From: Candidatus Dormiibacterota bacterium
GTDB taxonomy: Bacteria > Chloroflexota > Dormibacteria > Aeolococcales > Aeolococcaceae
DNA length: 10,888 bases
Reading direction: 5' to 3'
Assembly (NCBI GenBank): GCA_027451645.1
Contig: DAIDIX010000039.1
Span: 1-10,888, forward strand
The notes beneath the pieces were generated by a model, which did no database searches, was not told the DNA's origin, and saw nothing but the letters and a program-made list of their open reading frames with translations. Made by a program: the position numbers and the translations under genes. The first letter of the stretch is position 1; every line of letters starts with the position of its first letter. Of the stretch, positions 1-7,281 are shown one piece after another.

Positions 1-373
1 CGAGACGGGCATCATGGATCCGTGCGAACACCTCCTCACCTTGGACAGTGAGCTTCATGACAGAAGCCCGGCCGTCCGTTGGATCTGGAATCTGCTCGAG
101 GAGGCCACGCTCCACGAGATGCTGCACATGTCTGCTTGTCGTGGAGATATCGAGTTCAAGGCTCCGTGCAAGGTCGCTCACGCGCCTGCTGCCATCTCGA
201 TGGAGAGCAACGAGGACCATGAACATCGGAAGACCCATCTCGATCCCTGCAATCTTCTGGACCTGTGCTGTCCAGTGGGAGGTGCCGGTATGGTGCCGGA
301 GGAGAGCCATGAGTTCGACAATCTCGTCGACTGACTGGTTCGTATACGCTGCATGATCCTCATTGCTCACCAT
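1..373 (-). CDS. MarR-family transcriptional regulator, C-terminus beyond the left edge
   Basis: Reading the minus strand from the ATG at 373-371 gives 124 codons that stay open to the window edge, so the C-terminus is missing. Residues about 50-112 look like a MarR winged helix-turn-helix: a helix around VSDLARSLELD, a recognition helix around ISTTSRHVQHLVERGLLEQ, and a wing containing the family-typical DPTDGR (D100, R102). The N-terminal part (residues 14-45) would belong to the dimerisation helices. MarR proteins are usually about 140-160 residues, so about 20-35 residues are lost. The gene diverges from the SCO-TlpA/ctaG operon with a 98-base gap that contains a palindrome typical of MarR operators, so autoregulation and control of the neighbour are plausible inferences. 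The ligand is unknown. The ATG is 7 bases after a good -10 box and has no Shine-Dalgarno sequence, which suggests a leaderless mRNA. Family call is firm, target is not. Confidence 0.85.
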   Translation of the reverse strand, partial: MVSNEDHAAYTNQSVDEIVELMALLRHHTGTSHWTAQVQKIAGIEMGLPMFMVLVALHRDGSRRVSDLARSLELDISTTSRHVQHLVERGLLEQIPDPTDGRASVMKLTVQGEEVFARIHDARL

Positions 374-380
374 GGAAGAA

Positions 381-409
381 AGTATAACTTATTTGCTTGC
401 ACCATGCAA
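381..409 (-). promoter_or_regulatory. Promoter of the MarR gene, apparently leaderless
   Basis: On the minus strand there is TTGCAT (409-404), a 17-base spacer and TATACT (386-381), a close match to a sigma-70-type promoter. Only 7 bases separate the -10 box from the ATG at 373, so transcription should start at or within a base or two of the start codon. No ribosome-binding site fits in that space. Confidence 0.6.
397..409. promoter_or_regulatory. Candidate MarR operator, TTGCA-N3-TGCAA
   Basis: A perfect 5-base inverted repeat, TTGCA CCA TGCAA, sits inside the divergent intergenic region. Its right arm coincides with the -35 hexamer of the MarR promoter (404-409). TTGC-Nx-GCAA palindromes are typical binding sites of MarR-family repressors, so this site is well placed for autorepression. 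It also lies just upstream of the -35 position of the divergent promoter (about 414-419). The repeat is seen directly; the protein that binds it is inferred. Confidence 0.5.
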
Positions 410-433
410 CTTTCTAGCTGGAAACATGCGCTC

Positions 434-442
434 TGCTATGCT
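434..442 (+). promoter_or_regulatory. Extended -10 promoter of the SCO-TlpA gene
   Basis: TGCTATGCT matches an extended -10 element (TG, one base, TATGCT). No recognisable -35 hexamer lies 16-18 bases upstream, which is usual for extended -10 promoters. It would give an untranslated leader of about 20 bases before the ATG at 472. A Shine-Dalgarno-like AGGTGG at 463-468 lies 3 bases before the ATG, close but usable. Confidence 0.4.
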
Positions 443-471
443 CGAGTGAGATCAGGGAATACAGGTGGATC

Positions 472-2073
472 ATGCGGAAGAGCATTGTGCAGTGGCTCCT
501 CGCTTGCAGCATCATTGCTGGAGTCCTCAGCTCATGCGCGAATGGTGGACCGGGGAATACGGGGAGAGTCTTCACGTCGATGATCCTCTCGCACGGATCT
601 CCTGTGCTCCATGTGAGCAATGTGTCTCTCACCCTTGCAACTGCCAGCCATCACTCCGTTTCCCTCACGCCCCAGCAGTCTGCAACACTCCAGGCAGCTG
701 CATCGGATTCCACTCCCCTTCCTCCTGCAGCAACAACTGGAGTACCAGCAGGCACCTATGTTTCCGCATCCGTGAGCCTCACTGCAAATGGCACAACACT
801 GCATCACACATCGTCCATTCTTCTCACTGTTGGCCAGGGTCCACCTGCAGAAGTTCTTGTCTTCCTTGTCACCCACCAGGTGCGCACAGCGACAGTTCCC
901 ACTGTGGCAACAATTGCAGCAGGAACGCATGCTGTCAATTTCGTCACCCACATTGCTGAAGGCTCTGTGCAGCACATCCCGAACATTCCGCTTGTGAACC
1001 AGTTCGGAAACACTGTCTCAGATTCATTCTTTCAGGGTCACATCACCATCCTTGCAACCTTTCTCACGGACTGCACGGACACATGCCTCCTCACTGCCTC
1101 CGGTCTTTGGGATGTTGCCCAGCAGCTCGATGCAATGGGACTTGGTTCACGTGTGCAAATCGTCGAGGTGACCATAAATCCTGCTGAGGATACGCCGCCT
1201 GTCCTCCTCAACTATGCAAGGGTATTTGGCATTCCCTGGACACTTCTCACAGGAAGTCCTGCAGCTGTAGATGCCTTCTGGCAGACGCTTGGATATTCAA
1301 CATCATGTGCAGGCGCTTCCACTCCTGTTCTCGTATGTCCTGAGCCCTGGGGAGATTCCCAGGCACATGTGAATCTCTATTCGCACAAGGTTGAGCAGTA
1401 CAACCTCTCGCACGGTCTCTACATTGGTGTCGCAGACCCTACGGGAACCATCTTCACAACCTATGCAAATCCGCCGTATGTCAAGGGTGCCATTGAATCG
1501 CAGTTCTACAACGCCCTCTCCAGTGGTGGAAAGCAGATTTACGAGACAGAGCTAGCAAACTCCACATGGAAACCTTCTGCCATCACCAATGATGTCCTCT
1601 CCCTCATGGCAACGGAAAACATTGCCCATCCACAGGCGGAGGCTGCCCCCATTGGTGTGCGGAAAGGGGATACACCACCCCCGTTCACGCTCGCCTCGAC
1701 TGCTGGAGGATCCTACACGTCATCGAGCCATGCCCATGTGCCACGAGTCATCAACTTCTTCGCCACCTGGTGCGTGAGCTGCAGGGACGAGCTTCCCCTT
1801 CTTGCCAGCACTGTCGGGCATGGATCATTCACGAAGGATCAGCTTGTCCTTATTGATGAAAAGGAGTCAGCAGCCACGCTCACAGCCTATTTCAGGGAGC
1901 TTCACATTTCTGCTCCCGTGCTCCTCGACACTGCTGGCAACGTGTACGGGAAGTACGGCTTTGAGGGTCTTCCCGTGTCCCTCTTCGTGTCGAGCAGCAA
2001 TGTCATCGAAGCCATTGTCATTGGCCAGCTCACGAAGCCAACGCTCACGAAGGTGCTCCATGAACTTCATTAG
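472..2073 (+). CDS. Lipoprotein fusing a SCO-like copper domain to a TlpA-like thioredoxin domain
   Basis: The 533-residue product starts with a lipoprotein signal (MRKS, hydrophobic stretch, lipobox LSSC, C22), so it should be anchored outside the cytoplasmic membrane. Residues 23-160 are Ser/Thr/Val-rich, look beta-rich and are not recognised. Residues about 168-350 resemble SCO1/SenC: the copper-binding CxxxC is C201-T-D-T-C205, the INPAEDTPP stretch matches the SCO VDPErDTP segment, LTGS follows, and H314 (NLSHG) stands where the third copper ligand is expected, before a DPTG segment. Residues about 395-533 resemble TlpA/ResA: a WCVSC redox site (C434, C437) and a cis-proline at GLP (P501). 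SCO proteins metallate CuA of cytochrome oxidase, and TlpA keeps SCO and CuA cysteines reduced, so one chain appears to carry both jobs. The ctaG gene directly downstream supports this. Domain calls are firm; their cooperation is inferred. Confidence 0.88.
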   Translation: MRKSIVQWLLACSIIAGVLSSCANGGPGNTGRVFTSMILSHGSPVLHVSNVSLTLATASHHSVSLTPQQSATLQAAASDSTPLPPAATTGVPAGTYVSASVSLTANGTTLHHTSSILLTVGQGPPAEVLVFLVTHQVRTATVPTVATIAAGTHAVNFVTHIAEGSVQHIPNIPLVNQFGNTVSDSFFQGHITILATFLTDCTDTCLLTASGLWDVAQQLDAMGLGSRVQIVEVTINPAEDTPPVLLNYARVFGIPWTLLTGSPAAVDAFWQTLGYSTSCAGASTPVLVCPEPWGDSQAHVNLYSHKVEQYNLSHGLYIGVADPTGTIFTTYANPPYVKGAIESQFYNALSSGGKQIYETELANSTWKPSAITNDVLSLMATENIAHPQAEAAPIGVRKGDTPPPFTLASTAGGSYTSSSHAHVPRVINFFATWCVSCRDELPLLASTVGHGSFTKDQLVLIDEKESAATLTAYFRELHISAPVLLDTAGNVYGKYGFEGLPVSLFVSSSNVIEAIVIGQLTKPTLTKVLHELH

Positions 2074-2944
2074 CGCCCTCAGGACCATTTCCCTCTCCCT
2101 CACGGACTGGAGCTGGGAAAACGACATCATGATCCCCCTCTTTGCCATTGCTGCACTGCTTGCAGTGCTCCTTGTCCGTGAATCCCGCTCCAGAAAGGCG
2201 CATCCCCGGGATGATGCTCCACCGATGTGGCATGCCATCCTGTGGACTGTTCTTGGGATCCTCTTCCTGTATCTCCCCTCACAGTCCCCAATCGACTATG
2301 CAGGTGACCGCTACTCGCTCACCTTCCACATGTTCCAGCACATTTTCTTCTCCGACCTCGCAGCCCCCTGCTTTCTCTTCGCACTCCGGGGAAGCGATCT
2401 CGCACGCTCACTCCGGGCGAGCAGGATTGTCCGGGGCATCGAGACAGCACTCTGCAACAGGTGGTCAGCAATCCTCCTCATGGGACTTGCCTTCTTCTAC
2501 TGGCATTTTCCCGGACCCTTCAATCTCGCACTCGAGAATGATGGCATCCATTTTCTTGAGCACACCTCATTCTTTGCTGCAGGAATCCTCATGTGGTGGC
2601 CACTCGTCCTCCCGCTCCACAGGAAAGGGGAGGTGCCGCTCACTGATGGCCGCATCCTGGGGAACATTGCATATGTCACACTCACCTGTCTTCCCTTCAC
2701 AATTCTCGGATTCATCATCACGATGTCCCCCCATGTCCTCTACACGTTCTATCTCCACAAGCCGCTCCTCTTTGGCATCTCGCATATCGTGGACCAGCAG
2801 ATTGGGGGAGTCGTCATGCTCGGCTTCGCAAATCTCGTGGGATTTGGCGTTGTCACGTACTACTTCATGCAGATGAGTGCGACGGAGCACGATGCACCGC
2901 ACGAGCAGGTCGCAGAGGAGACCATTTCCTCCACAGCATCATAA
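2060..2944 (+). CDS. ctaG: CtaG-like (caa3-type) cytochrome c oxidase assembly factor
   Basis: This is a 294-residue polytopic membrane protein of the Caa3_CtaG family. Hydrophobic segments lie near residues 23-40, 57-73, 88-108, 136-150, 165-186, 200-222, 228-242 and 247-271. Family-like motifs are the paired histidines in FHMFQHIFFSD (H90, H94), WHFPGPFNLALE, and HFLEHTSFFAAGILMWWPL (H164, H168), plus DQQIGG near residue 245. CtaG proteins assist assembly of caa3-type haem-copper oxidases, probably by serving the CuB site. The ATG at 2060 is chosen because AAGGTG (2050-2055) precedes it by 4 bases. This start overlaps the upstream stop by 14 bases, so the two genes should be translationally coupled. 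No oxidase subunits are in the window, so the oxidase itself must be encoded elsewhere. Confidence 0.9.
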   Translation: MNFISALRTISLSLTDWSWENDIMIPLFAIAALLAVLLVRESRSRKAHPRDDAPPMWHAILWTVLGILFLYLPSQSPIDYAGDRYSLTFHMFQHIFFSDLAAPCFLFALRGSDLARSLRASRIVRGIETALCNRWSAILLMGLAFFYWHFPGPFNLALENDGIHFLEHTSFFAAGILMWWPLVLPLHRKGEVPLTDGRILGNIAYVTLTCLPFTILGFIITMSPHVLYTFYLHKPLLFGISHIVDQQIGGVVMLGFANLVGFGVVTYYFMQMSATEHDAPHEQVAEETISSTAS

Positions 2945-2962
2945 GGGGGAATCACGATGCTG
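2934..2962. terminator. Inverted repeat spanning both convergent stop codons, possible bidirectional terminator
   Basis: CAGCATC (2934-2940) and GATGCTG (2956-2962) are perfect 7-base arms around a 15-base loop. CCA and TGG outside them extend the stem after a one-base bulge. The arms are the final codons of ctaG and of the ATPase gene, and both stops (2942-2944 plus, 2952-2954 minus) lie in the loop. Neither strand has a T-tract after the stem, so a classic intrinsic terminator is not supported. A hairpin that slows or protects both 3' ends is possible. Confidence 0.35.
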
Positions 2963-5303
2963 CTGGCTCAAGAAGGAGACTGTACTCCTCCTCCTCCTGC
3001 ATGGTATGGAGGGCAAGGATGGCATGGAGCGCATAGAGAGAGCGGCGGATCTCAGCAAGATCCACAGGATCTGGAGAGTCCGGATCCACAGAGGCTACAA
3101 GCCGTGCAAGCCTGCGGCTCTGGTGCATGATCTCCCCATGGGTTCGCTGGAACCCCCAGAGTCCCTCAGGTCCGCCATACAGCTTCCCAAGCTCGGGATA
3201 CAGTTCACGTTCCTCCTCGAACTCGTGAGGCAGGATCCTGGTACGGAGTGTTTCTTCTGTCGACCGTGCCCGCTCAAAGGCAGCCTTCGGCTCATCTGTC
3301 ACGAGTGCATCAGCACTGTCCCGCATGTCATCGAGATACCCCTTGATTGCGACATGTTCCTCCGTGAACCGTGCTGCCCTCGCTGCAGTCTCTGGACTCA
3401 CCCTGCGACGGAGAGTGGGAACGGACAGGGCACGAAGAGCATTGAGAATGGCAATGACATCGATCACTTCCTGTGCTATTGCTCCGACAATGGGCGGCAG
3501 ATAGCCAAATGCAGCAGCAATCATTCCTGCAAACGAGAGTCCCATTCCGACAAGCACGCTCTCCCGGGCTATCCGCTGTGACCGCTGGCTGATGACAACA
3601 GCCTCATACAGACGCTCCAGGGAATCGACGAGGAGCACAACATCTGCAGTCTCAGTGGATGCAGTCGTTCCTCTCGCGCCCATGGCAATTCCCACGTCTG
3701 CAAGGGCAAGTGCTGGCGCATCATTGATGCCATCGCCAACCATCATTGTCCTGTGCTTCTCCTGCTCCACCTGGAGTGCAGTGACCTTCTCCTCTGGAGT
3801 TCTCTCTGCAAGCACCTCGTCAAGCCCAAGCACTGCACCGATAGTGAGCGCCACCTCCTCGCGGTCTCCTGTCACCATGACAAGCCGTTCCATGCCCACA
3901 TTCCGGAGAAGTCGGAGCGTGTGTGCTGAGTCCGGCCGGATGCGGTCATCGAGAAGTACTGCTCCCTCAGGCACACCATCAAGAGCCACATACACGACAA
4001 GCGCTCCATCTGCCTCTGCACGCCGACGTGCAGCCCTCACCCAGGGAGCATGAGAAGGCGCATACGCAAAGCCTGCATTTCCCACACGGACACGAATGCC
4101 ATCCACCACTCCCTCGATGCCTGCTCCCTGCTGCTCCATTACCTGCTCGGGAAGGGAAAGGGAGAGATGGCGTTCCCGTGCATGGCTCACGAGGCTTGCT
4201 GCAAGTACATGCTGGGACAGCTGGTCAAGGGAGGCAGCGTACTGGATGCACCGGTCTGCTGCTCCTCCCGGTGCAGGAATGATGTCCGAGACTGCAGGAT
4301 GTCCTGACGTGAGTGTTCCCGTCTTGTCAATGAGGAGTGCTGGACAGGTAGTGAGCGCCTCCAGCACAGCACCTCCCTTGATGATGATGCCACGCTGTGC
4401 AGCCCGGGACAGACCCGAGACAACAGCTATCGGGACTGCAAGGATGAGAGGACAGGGCGTTGCGATGACGAGAACAGCAACTGCCCTCTCAAGCAGTCCA
4501 CTTATCGCCCATGCACTTCCTGCAACAACGAATGTGACTCCAACAAATGCAAGGGCGAACCTGTCCGCAAACCGTACAGCCCGTGCAGGATGTGCATCTG
4601 CCTCCTCAACAAGCCGGACAATGCGTGCATACGTGCTGTCGGCTGCACGTGTGAGTGCATGGAGTTCAAACGGACTTCCTGCATTCACGACTCCGCTTCG
4701 CACTGAATCGCCCTTGAGGTGACCAACAGGAAGGGACTCTCCCGTAAGCGCAGACTCATCAAGGGTAATCTCCTCTGAGAGCACAGCACCATCCACTGGG
4801 ACGACTTCGCCACTCCCCACGAGCACAATATCCCCGATTGCCACCTCATCGAGAGGAACGGTTCGTATATCCGTTCCCTGCCGCACACGGGCATGCTGTG
4901 GTGTCCTGGAAACGAGTGCATTGAGTTCCCGTTCAGCCCTCCTTGCTGCATAGGACTCGAGCGACTGTCCACTCGTGAGCATGAGCGTGATGACTGCGCC
5001 TGCAAGTGGCTCATCGATGATGAGGGTGCCCACGAGTGCAAGGAGAGCGATGATGTCGACACCGAGCTGCCGGTGGAGAAGCCTCTCCACAACGACATAG
5101 GCAGAGAGCACTGCTCCATAGAGAGTCGTGGCCCGGAGTGCCCACACTGCTGCCTCCTGGAGCCCGGCAAGGAAGAGTCCGCCCCCTGCTGCCAGTCCTG
5201 CCACAGCCAGGGCTAGTGACCGGTACTCCCAGAACACGCGCAGTCGATGCACCAGCTTCACTCCAACCTTGTGCCTTCCCGTGTATATCGTACCACGCAA
5301 CAT
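2952..5303 (-). CDS. P1B-5-type metal-transporting ATPase with C-terminal hemerythrin-like domain
   Basis: The 783-residue protein pumps a transition metal ion out of the cytoplasm using ATP. It has no N-terminal heavy-metal-binding domain. Membrane helices lie near residues 30-48, 55-73, 82-95, 98-112, 248-268, 272-295, 582-600 and 604-622. The actuator motif TGES is at 187-190, the membrane metal site TPCP at 282-285, the phosphorylated aspartate D326 in DKTGTLT, TGD at 478-480 and GDGIND at 523-528. TPCP in helix 6 is the signature of P1B-5 pumps such as Sinorhizobium Nia (Ni/Fe). Residues about 645-778 are hemerythrin-like: H650, H693-x3-E697, H722, H727, H766 and E770/E771 could hold a di-iron centre. 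Such a tail is known for P1B-5 pumps, for example in Acidothermus. The usual HP dipeptide of the nucleotide domain reads HV (H365). The start at 5303 may be leaderless; a GTG at 5252 behind GGAG is an alternative. Confidence 0.92.
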   Translation of the reverse strand: MLRGTIYTGRHKVGVKLVHRLRVFWEYRSLALAVAGLAAGGGLFLAGLQEAAVWALRATTLYGAVLSAYVVVERLLHRQLGVDIIALLALVGTLIIDEPLAGAVITLMLTSGQSLESYAARRAERELNALVSRTPQHARVRQGTDIRTVPLDEVAIGDIVLVGSGEVVPVDGAVLSEEITLDESALTGESLPVGHLKGDSVRSGVVNAGSPFELHALTRAADSTYARIVRLVEEADAHPARAVRFADRFALAFVGVTFVVAGSAWAISGLLERAVAVLVIATPCPLILAVPIAVVSGLSRAAQRGIIIKGGAVLEALTTCPALLIDKTGTLTSGHPAVSDIIPAPGGAADRCIQYAASLDQLSQHVLAASLVSHARERHLSLSLPEQVMEQQGAGIEGVVDGIRVRVGNAGFAYAPSHAPWVRAARRRAEADGALVVYVALDGVPEGAVLLDDRIRPDSAHTLRLLRNVGMERLVMVTGDREEVALTIGAVLGLDEVLAERTPEEKVTALQVEQEKHRTMMVGDGINDAPALALADVGIAMGARGTTASTETADVVLLVDSLERLYEAVVISQRSQRIARESVLVGMGLSFAGMIAAAFGYLPPIVGAIAQEVIDVIAILNALRALSVPTLRRRVSPETAARAARFTEEHVAIKGYLDDMRDSADALVTDEPKAAFERARSTEETLRTRILPHEFEEERELYPELGKLYGGPEGLWGFQRTHGEIMHQSRRLARLVASVDPDSPDPVDLAEIRRSLYALHAILALHTMQEEEEYSLLLEPAAS

Positions 5304-5320
5304 GTATCGCTACGATACAC
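5281..5320. promoter_or_regulatory. Operator-like repeat cluster over the ATPase start
   Basis: TGTATCG (5303-5309) and CGATACA (5313-5319) form a perfect 7-base inverted repeat with a 3-base spacer. A third related half-site, GTGTATATCGTA (5281-5292), differs from GTGTATCGTA by two extra bases and is inverted relative to TACGATACAC (5311-5320). The pair overlaps the proposed -10 box and the first base of the start codon, which suits repression. A metal-responsive repressor would be a natural partner, but none is encoded in the window and the sequence matches no operator I can name. Confidence 0.45.
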
Positions 5321-5341
5321 ATTTGAGCATTGCGCTGCTAA
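5312..5341 (-). promoter_or_regulatory. Possible leaderless promoter of the ATPase gene
   Basis: On the minus strand TTAGCA (5341-5336), an 18-base spacer and TATCGT (5317-5312) form a weak sigma-70-like promoter. The -10 box ends 8 bases before the ATG at 5303. The -35 box overlaps the stop codon of the upstream S9 gene. There is no Shine-Dalgarno sequence before the ATG. Confidence 0.3.
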
Positions 5342-7281
5342 TGGTGCTCCCCAATCAGATGGGCATTGTGGATGGCAAGGCGGGGGTGGAGCTGTGGTGG
5401 AGGAGCTCCGAGGAGGTGCTCATAGAATGCATGCTCTGCATCAAGGGAGTACGCGATTGCATGCTCCTTCCGGAAGCCATGCTGCTCATCGTCATAGATG
5501 ACAGATGCAACCACCTGGCCTGCACTGACAAGGGAGCGTACCATTGCCTCTGTCTGTGAGACAGGTACTACAGAATCCCTCCGTCCATGGAAGAAGATGA
5601 CAGGCACATGGAGCTCATCGAGATGGTGTATCGGCGAGCGTTCCTCATAGATGGCACGGCTGCTCCGTGGAGCTATGAGTGTCTCAAGGTAGCTGTCCTC
5701 GAACTTGTGAAAGTCCTGGAGCAGGAGTGTGAGATCTGCAACGCCGTAGTAGCATGCACCCCCACGGAACACACCATCTCGCATGAGTGCTGAGAGAACA
5801 GTGAATCCTCCTGCACTCCCACCGGATATGAAGGCAGGGGCATCACGCTCCGTTGCATAGACATGCGCAGCAGCAATGCAGTCATCCACATCGAGGACAC
5901 CCCAGGAGCCGAGCAGGGCACGGCGGTAGCCAGAGCCAAAGCCTGTGCTGCCACGGTAGTTCACCTGAACCACAGTGTATCCACGGCTTGTCCAGTACAC
6001 CATGCGGAGATCGAGCTCAGGCTCAGCCTGGGAAGTTGGCCCTCCATGGGCACGGATGAGGACCCGAGGAGAAGATGATTCCTTCCGTGGCCGGTATACG
6101 ACAACATGGATTTCCTCGCCTGCATCATTGTGGATGACTTCCGTTGCTGCAGCAGGGAGTTCGACTTCGCCAGGAAGAGGAAGCTCAAAGGACTGGGCAA
6201 GAGAAGAAATGGAGGCTGACCGGATATCCACGGAGTAGATGCCATGGGGCAGCAGTGGACTCCCCCCCTCAAGGAGAACTGCTCCCTCATGGATGGCAAG
6301 CGAGCGCCCCCCTGTCGTGAGTGGAGCGTCGAGTTCCTCCCACCTCCCCCCAGCTATGCTGCATACGGCAAGATGCATGGAGCCACCCCGCTCATATGCA
6401 GTGACGAATGCCTCATCACTCAGCACTGCTGCAGAGTGTCCTCCAATGTTCCACTGGGGGAATGCATGCTCTTCCTGCGCTTCCCGCAGCACTCGAGATC
6501 CACCGTGCTCACTCCACAGATGCAGGTTCCAGAAGCCGTTTGTGTCAGCTGTGAAGACAAGTTCCCCGTTTGGCATCCAGAGATGGGTCATTGCTGCATG
6601 TCCTGGTTCACCAGCTACATGTACGCCCTCTCCCTCGATGCCTGCTGCACCCTCTGCAAGCCGTGCCACATGGAGCTCAGCTCCTTCCCATGGCATTTCT
6701 GGACTGTTCCATGTGAGATACGAAAGCATGGTTCCTGAAGGTGAGATCCGGGGATTGAGGTAGAAGTCATTCCCTTCAAGGAGAGCAGTGATGCTGCCAG
6801 AGCCAAGGCGGATCATGACAATCCTGTTCACCACGTCCTGACCCGAGTGATCCTCCTGCACTGCATAGACGACATCCTGCTCCGCATCCCAGGAGAAATC
6901 CCCAAACCACATTTTCCGTCCACCCGGGACACAGCAGAGAAGCTGCCTCTTCCCTGTGAGCGAGAGGAGCCAGAGACTGCCATCCGCTATCGACGAGTAG
7001 AGAAGCCTCTCTCCGCAGAGCGCGTACGACCCGCCACCATACTCGTGAATGCGGTTTCCTACAGAAACCGTTGCAGGAAGAAGATCTTCCGTCTCTCCAG
7101 TTGGCGTGCAGCGGATGATTGTCTGGCGACCCTGCTCCCATGGACGAGATGTGCACCAGAATATCCCGTGAGCATTGGCACTCACCTCACCAAATGTCGC
7201 ACCTCCTCGGGCAACGACAGCAGCAGGAAGGGCTGACTGTGGTGCGATGGGATTACTCCTCGTCCGGGCTTCCCGCTGCAA
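5338..7281 (-). CDS. S9-family (prolyl oligopeptidase-like) serine peptidase
   Basis: The product has an N-terminal beta-propeller (roughly residues 20-360) and a C-terminal alpha/beta-hydrolase domain, as in acylaminoacyl-peptidase and dipeptidyl-peptidase-like S9 enzymes that cleave short peptides. Numbered from the TTG at 7281 (647 residues), the catalytic triad is S489 (GGSAGG), D569 (GRRDSVVP) and H601 (DEQHGF), and HGGP near 412-415 forms the oxyanion region. No signal peptide is seen, so a cytoplasmic location is likely. The start is uncertain. TTG at 7281 has no ribosome-binding site. An ATC codon at 7248 lies exactly 7 bases after GAGGAG (7256-7261) and would give 636 residues beginning close to the usual family N-terminus (IAPQSALP). 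The ATG at 7494 is rejected because it overlaps the upstream membrane-protein gene by over 240 bases. The ATPase gene follows 34 bases downstream. Confidence 0.9.
   Translation of the reverse strand: MQREARTRSNPIAPQSALPAAVVARGGATFGEVSANAHGIFWCTSRPWEQGRQTIIRCTPTGETEDLLPATVSVGNRIHEYGGGSYALCGERLLYSSIADGSLWLLSLTGKRQLLCCVPGGRKMWFGDFSWDAEQDVVYAVQEDHSGQDVVNRIVMIRLGSGSITALLEGNDFYLNPRISPSGTMLSYLTWNSPEMPWEGAELHVARLAEGAAGIEGEGVHVAGEPGHAAMTHLWMPNGELVFTADTNGFWNLHLWSEHGGSRVLREAQEEHAFPQWNIGGHSAAVLSDEAFVTAYERGGSMHLAVCSIAGGRWEELDAPLTTGGRSLAIHEGAVLLEGGSPLLPHGIYSVDIRSASISSLAQSFELPLPGEVELPAAATEVIHNDAGEEIHVVVYRPRKESSSPRVLIRAHGGPTSQAEPELDLRMVYWTSRGYTVVQVNYRGSTGFGSGYRRALLGSWGVLDVDDCIAAAHVYATERDAPAFISGGSAGGFTVLSALMRDGVFRGGACYYGVADLTLLLQDFHKFEDSYLETLIAPRSSRAIYEERSPIHHLDELHVPVIFFHGRRDSVVPVSQTEAMVRSLVSAGQVVASVIYDDEQHGFRKEHAIAYSLDAEHAFYEHLLGAPPPQLHPRLAIHNAHLIGEHH

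Noticed and set aside
532..975. 147-codon minus-strand ORF inside the SCO-TlpA gene
   Set aside because: Cys/Arg/Ser-rich shadow of the lipoprotein N-terminal domain.
1802..2059. Long N-terminal extension of ctaG
   Set aside because: This is the TlpA coding region read in another frame; a good ribosome site marks 2060.
2142..2876. 244-codon plus-strand ORF within ctaG
   Set aside because: Ser/Pro-rich shadow frame of a clear membrane-protein gene, with no recognisable domain.
2877..3581. 234-codon plus-strand ORF antisense to the ATPase 3' end
   Set aside because: It lies opposite well-conserved hemerythrin and ATPase codons and shows no domain or ribosome site.
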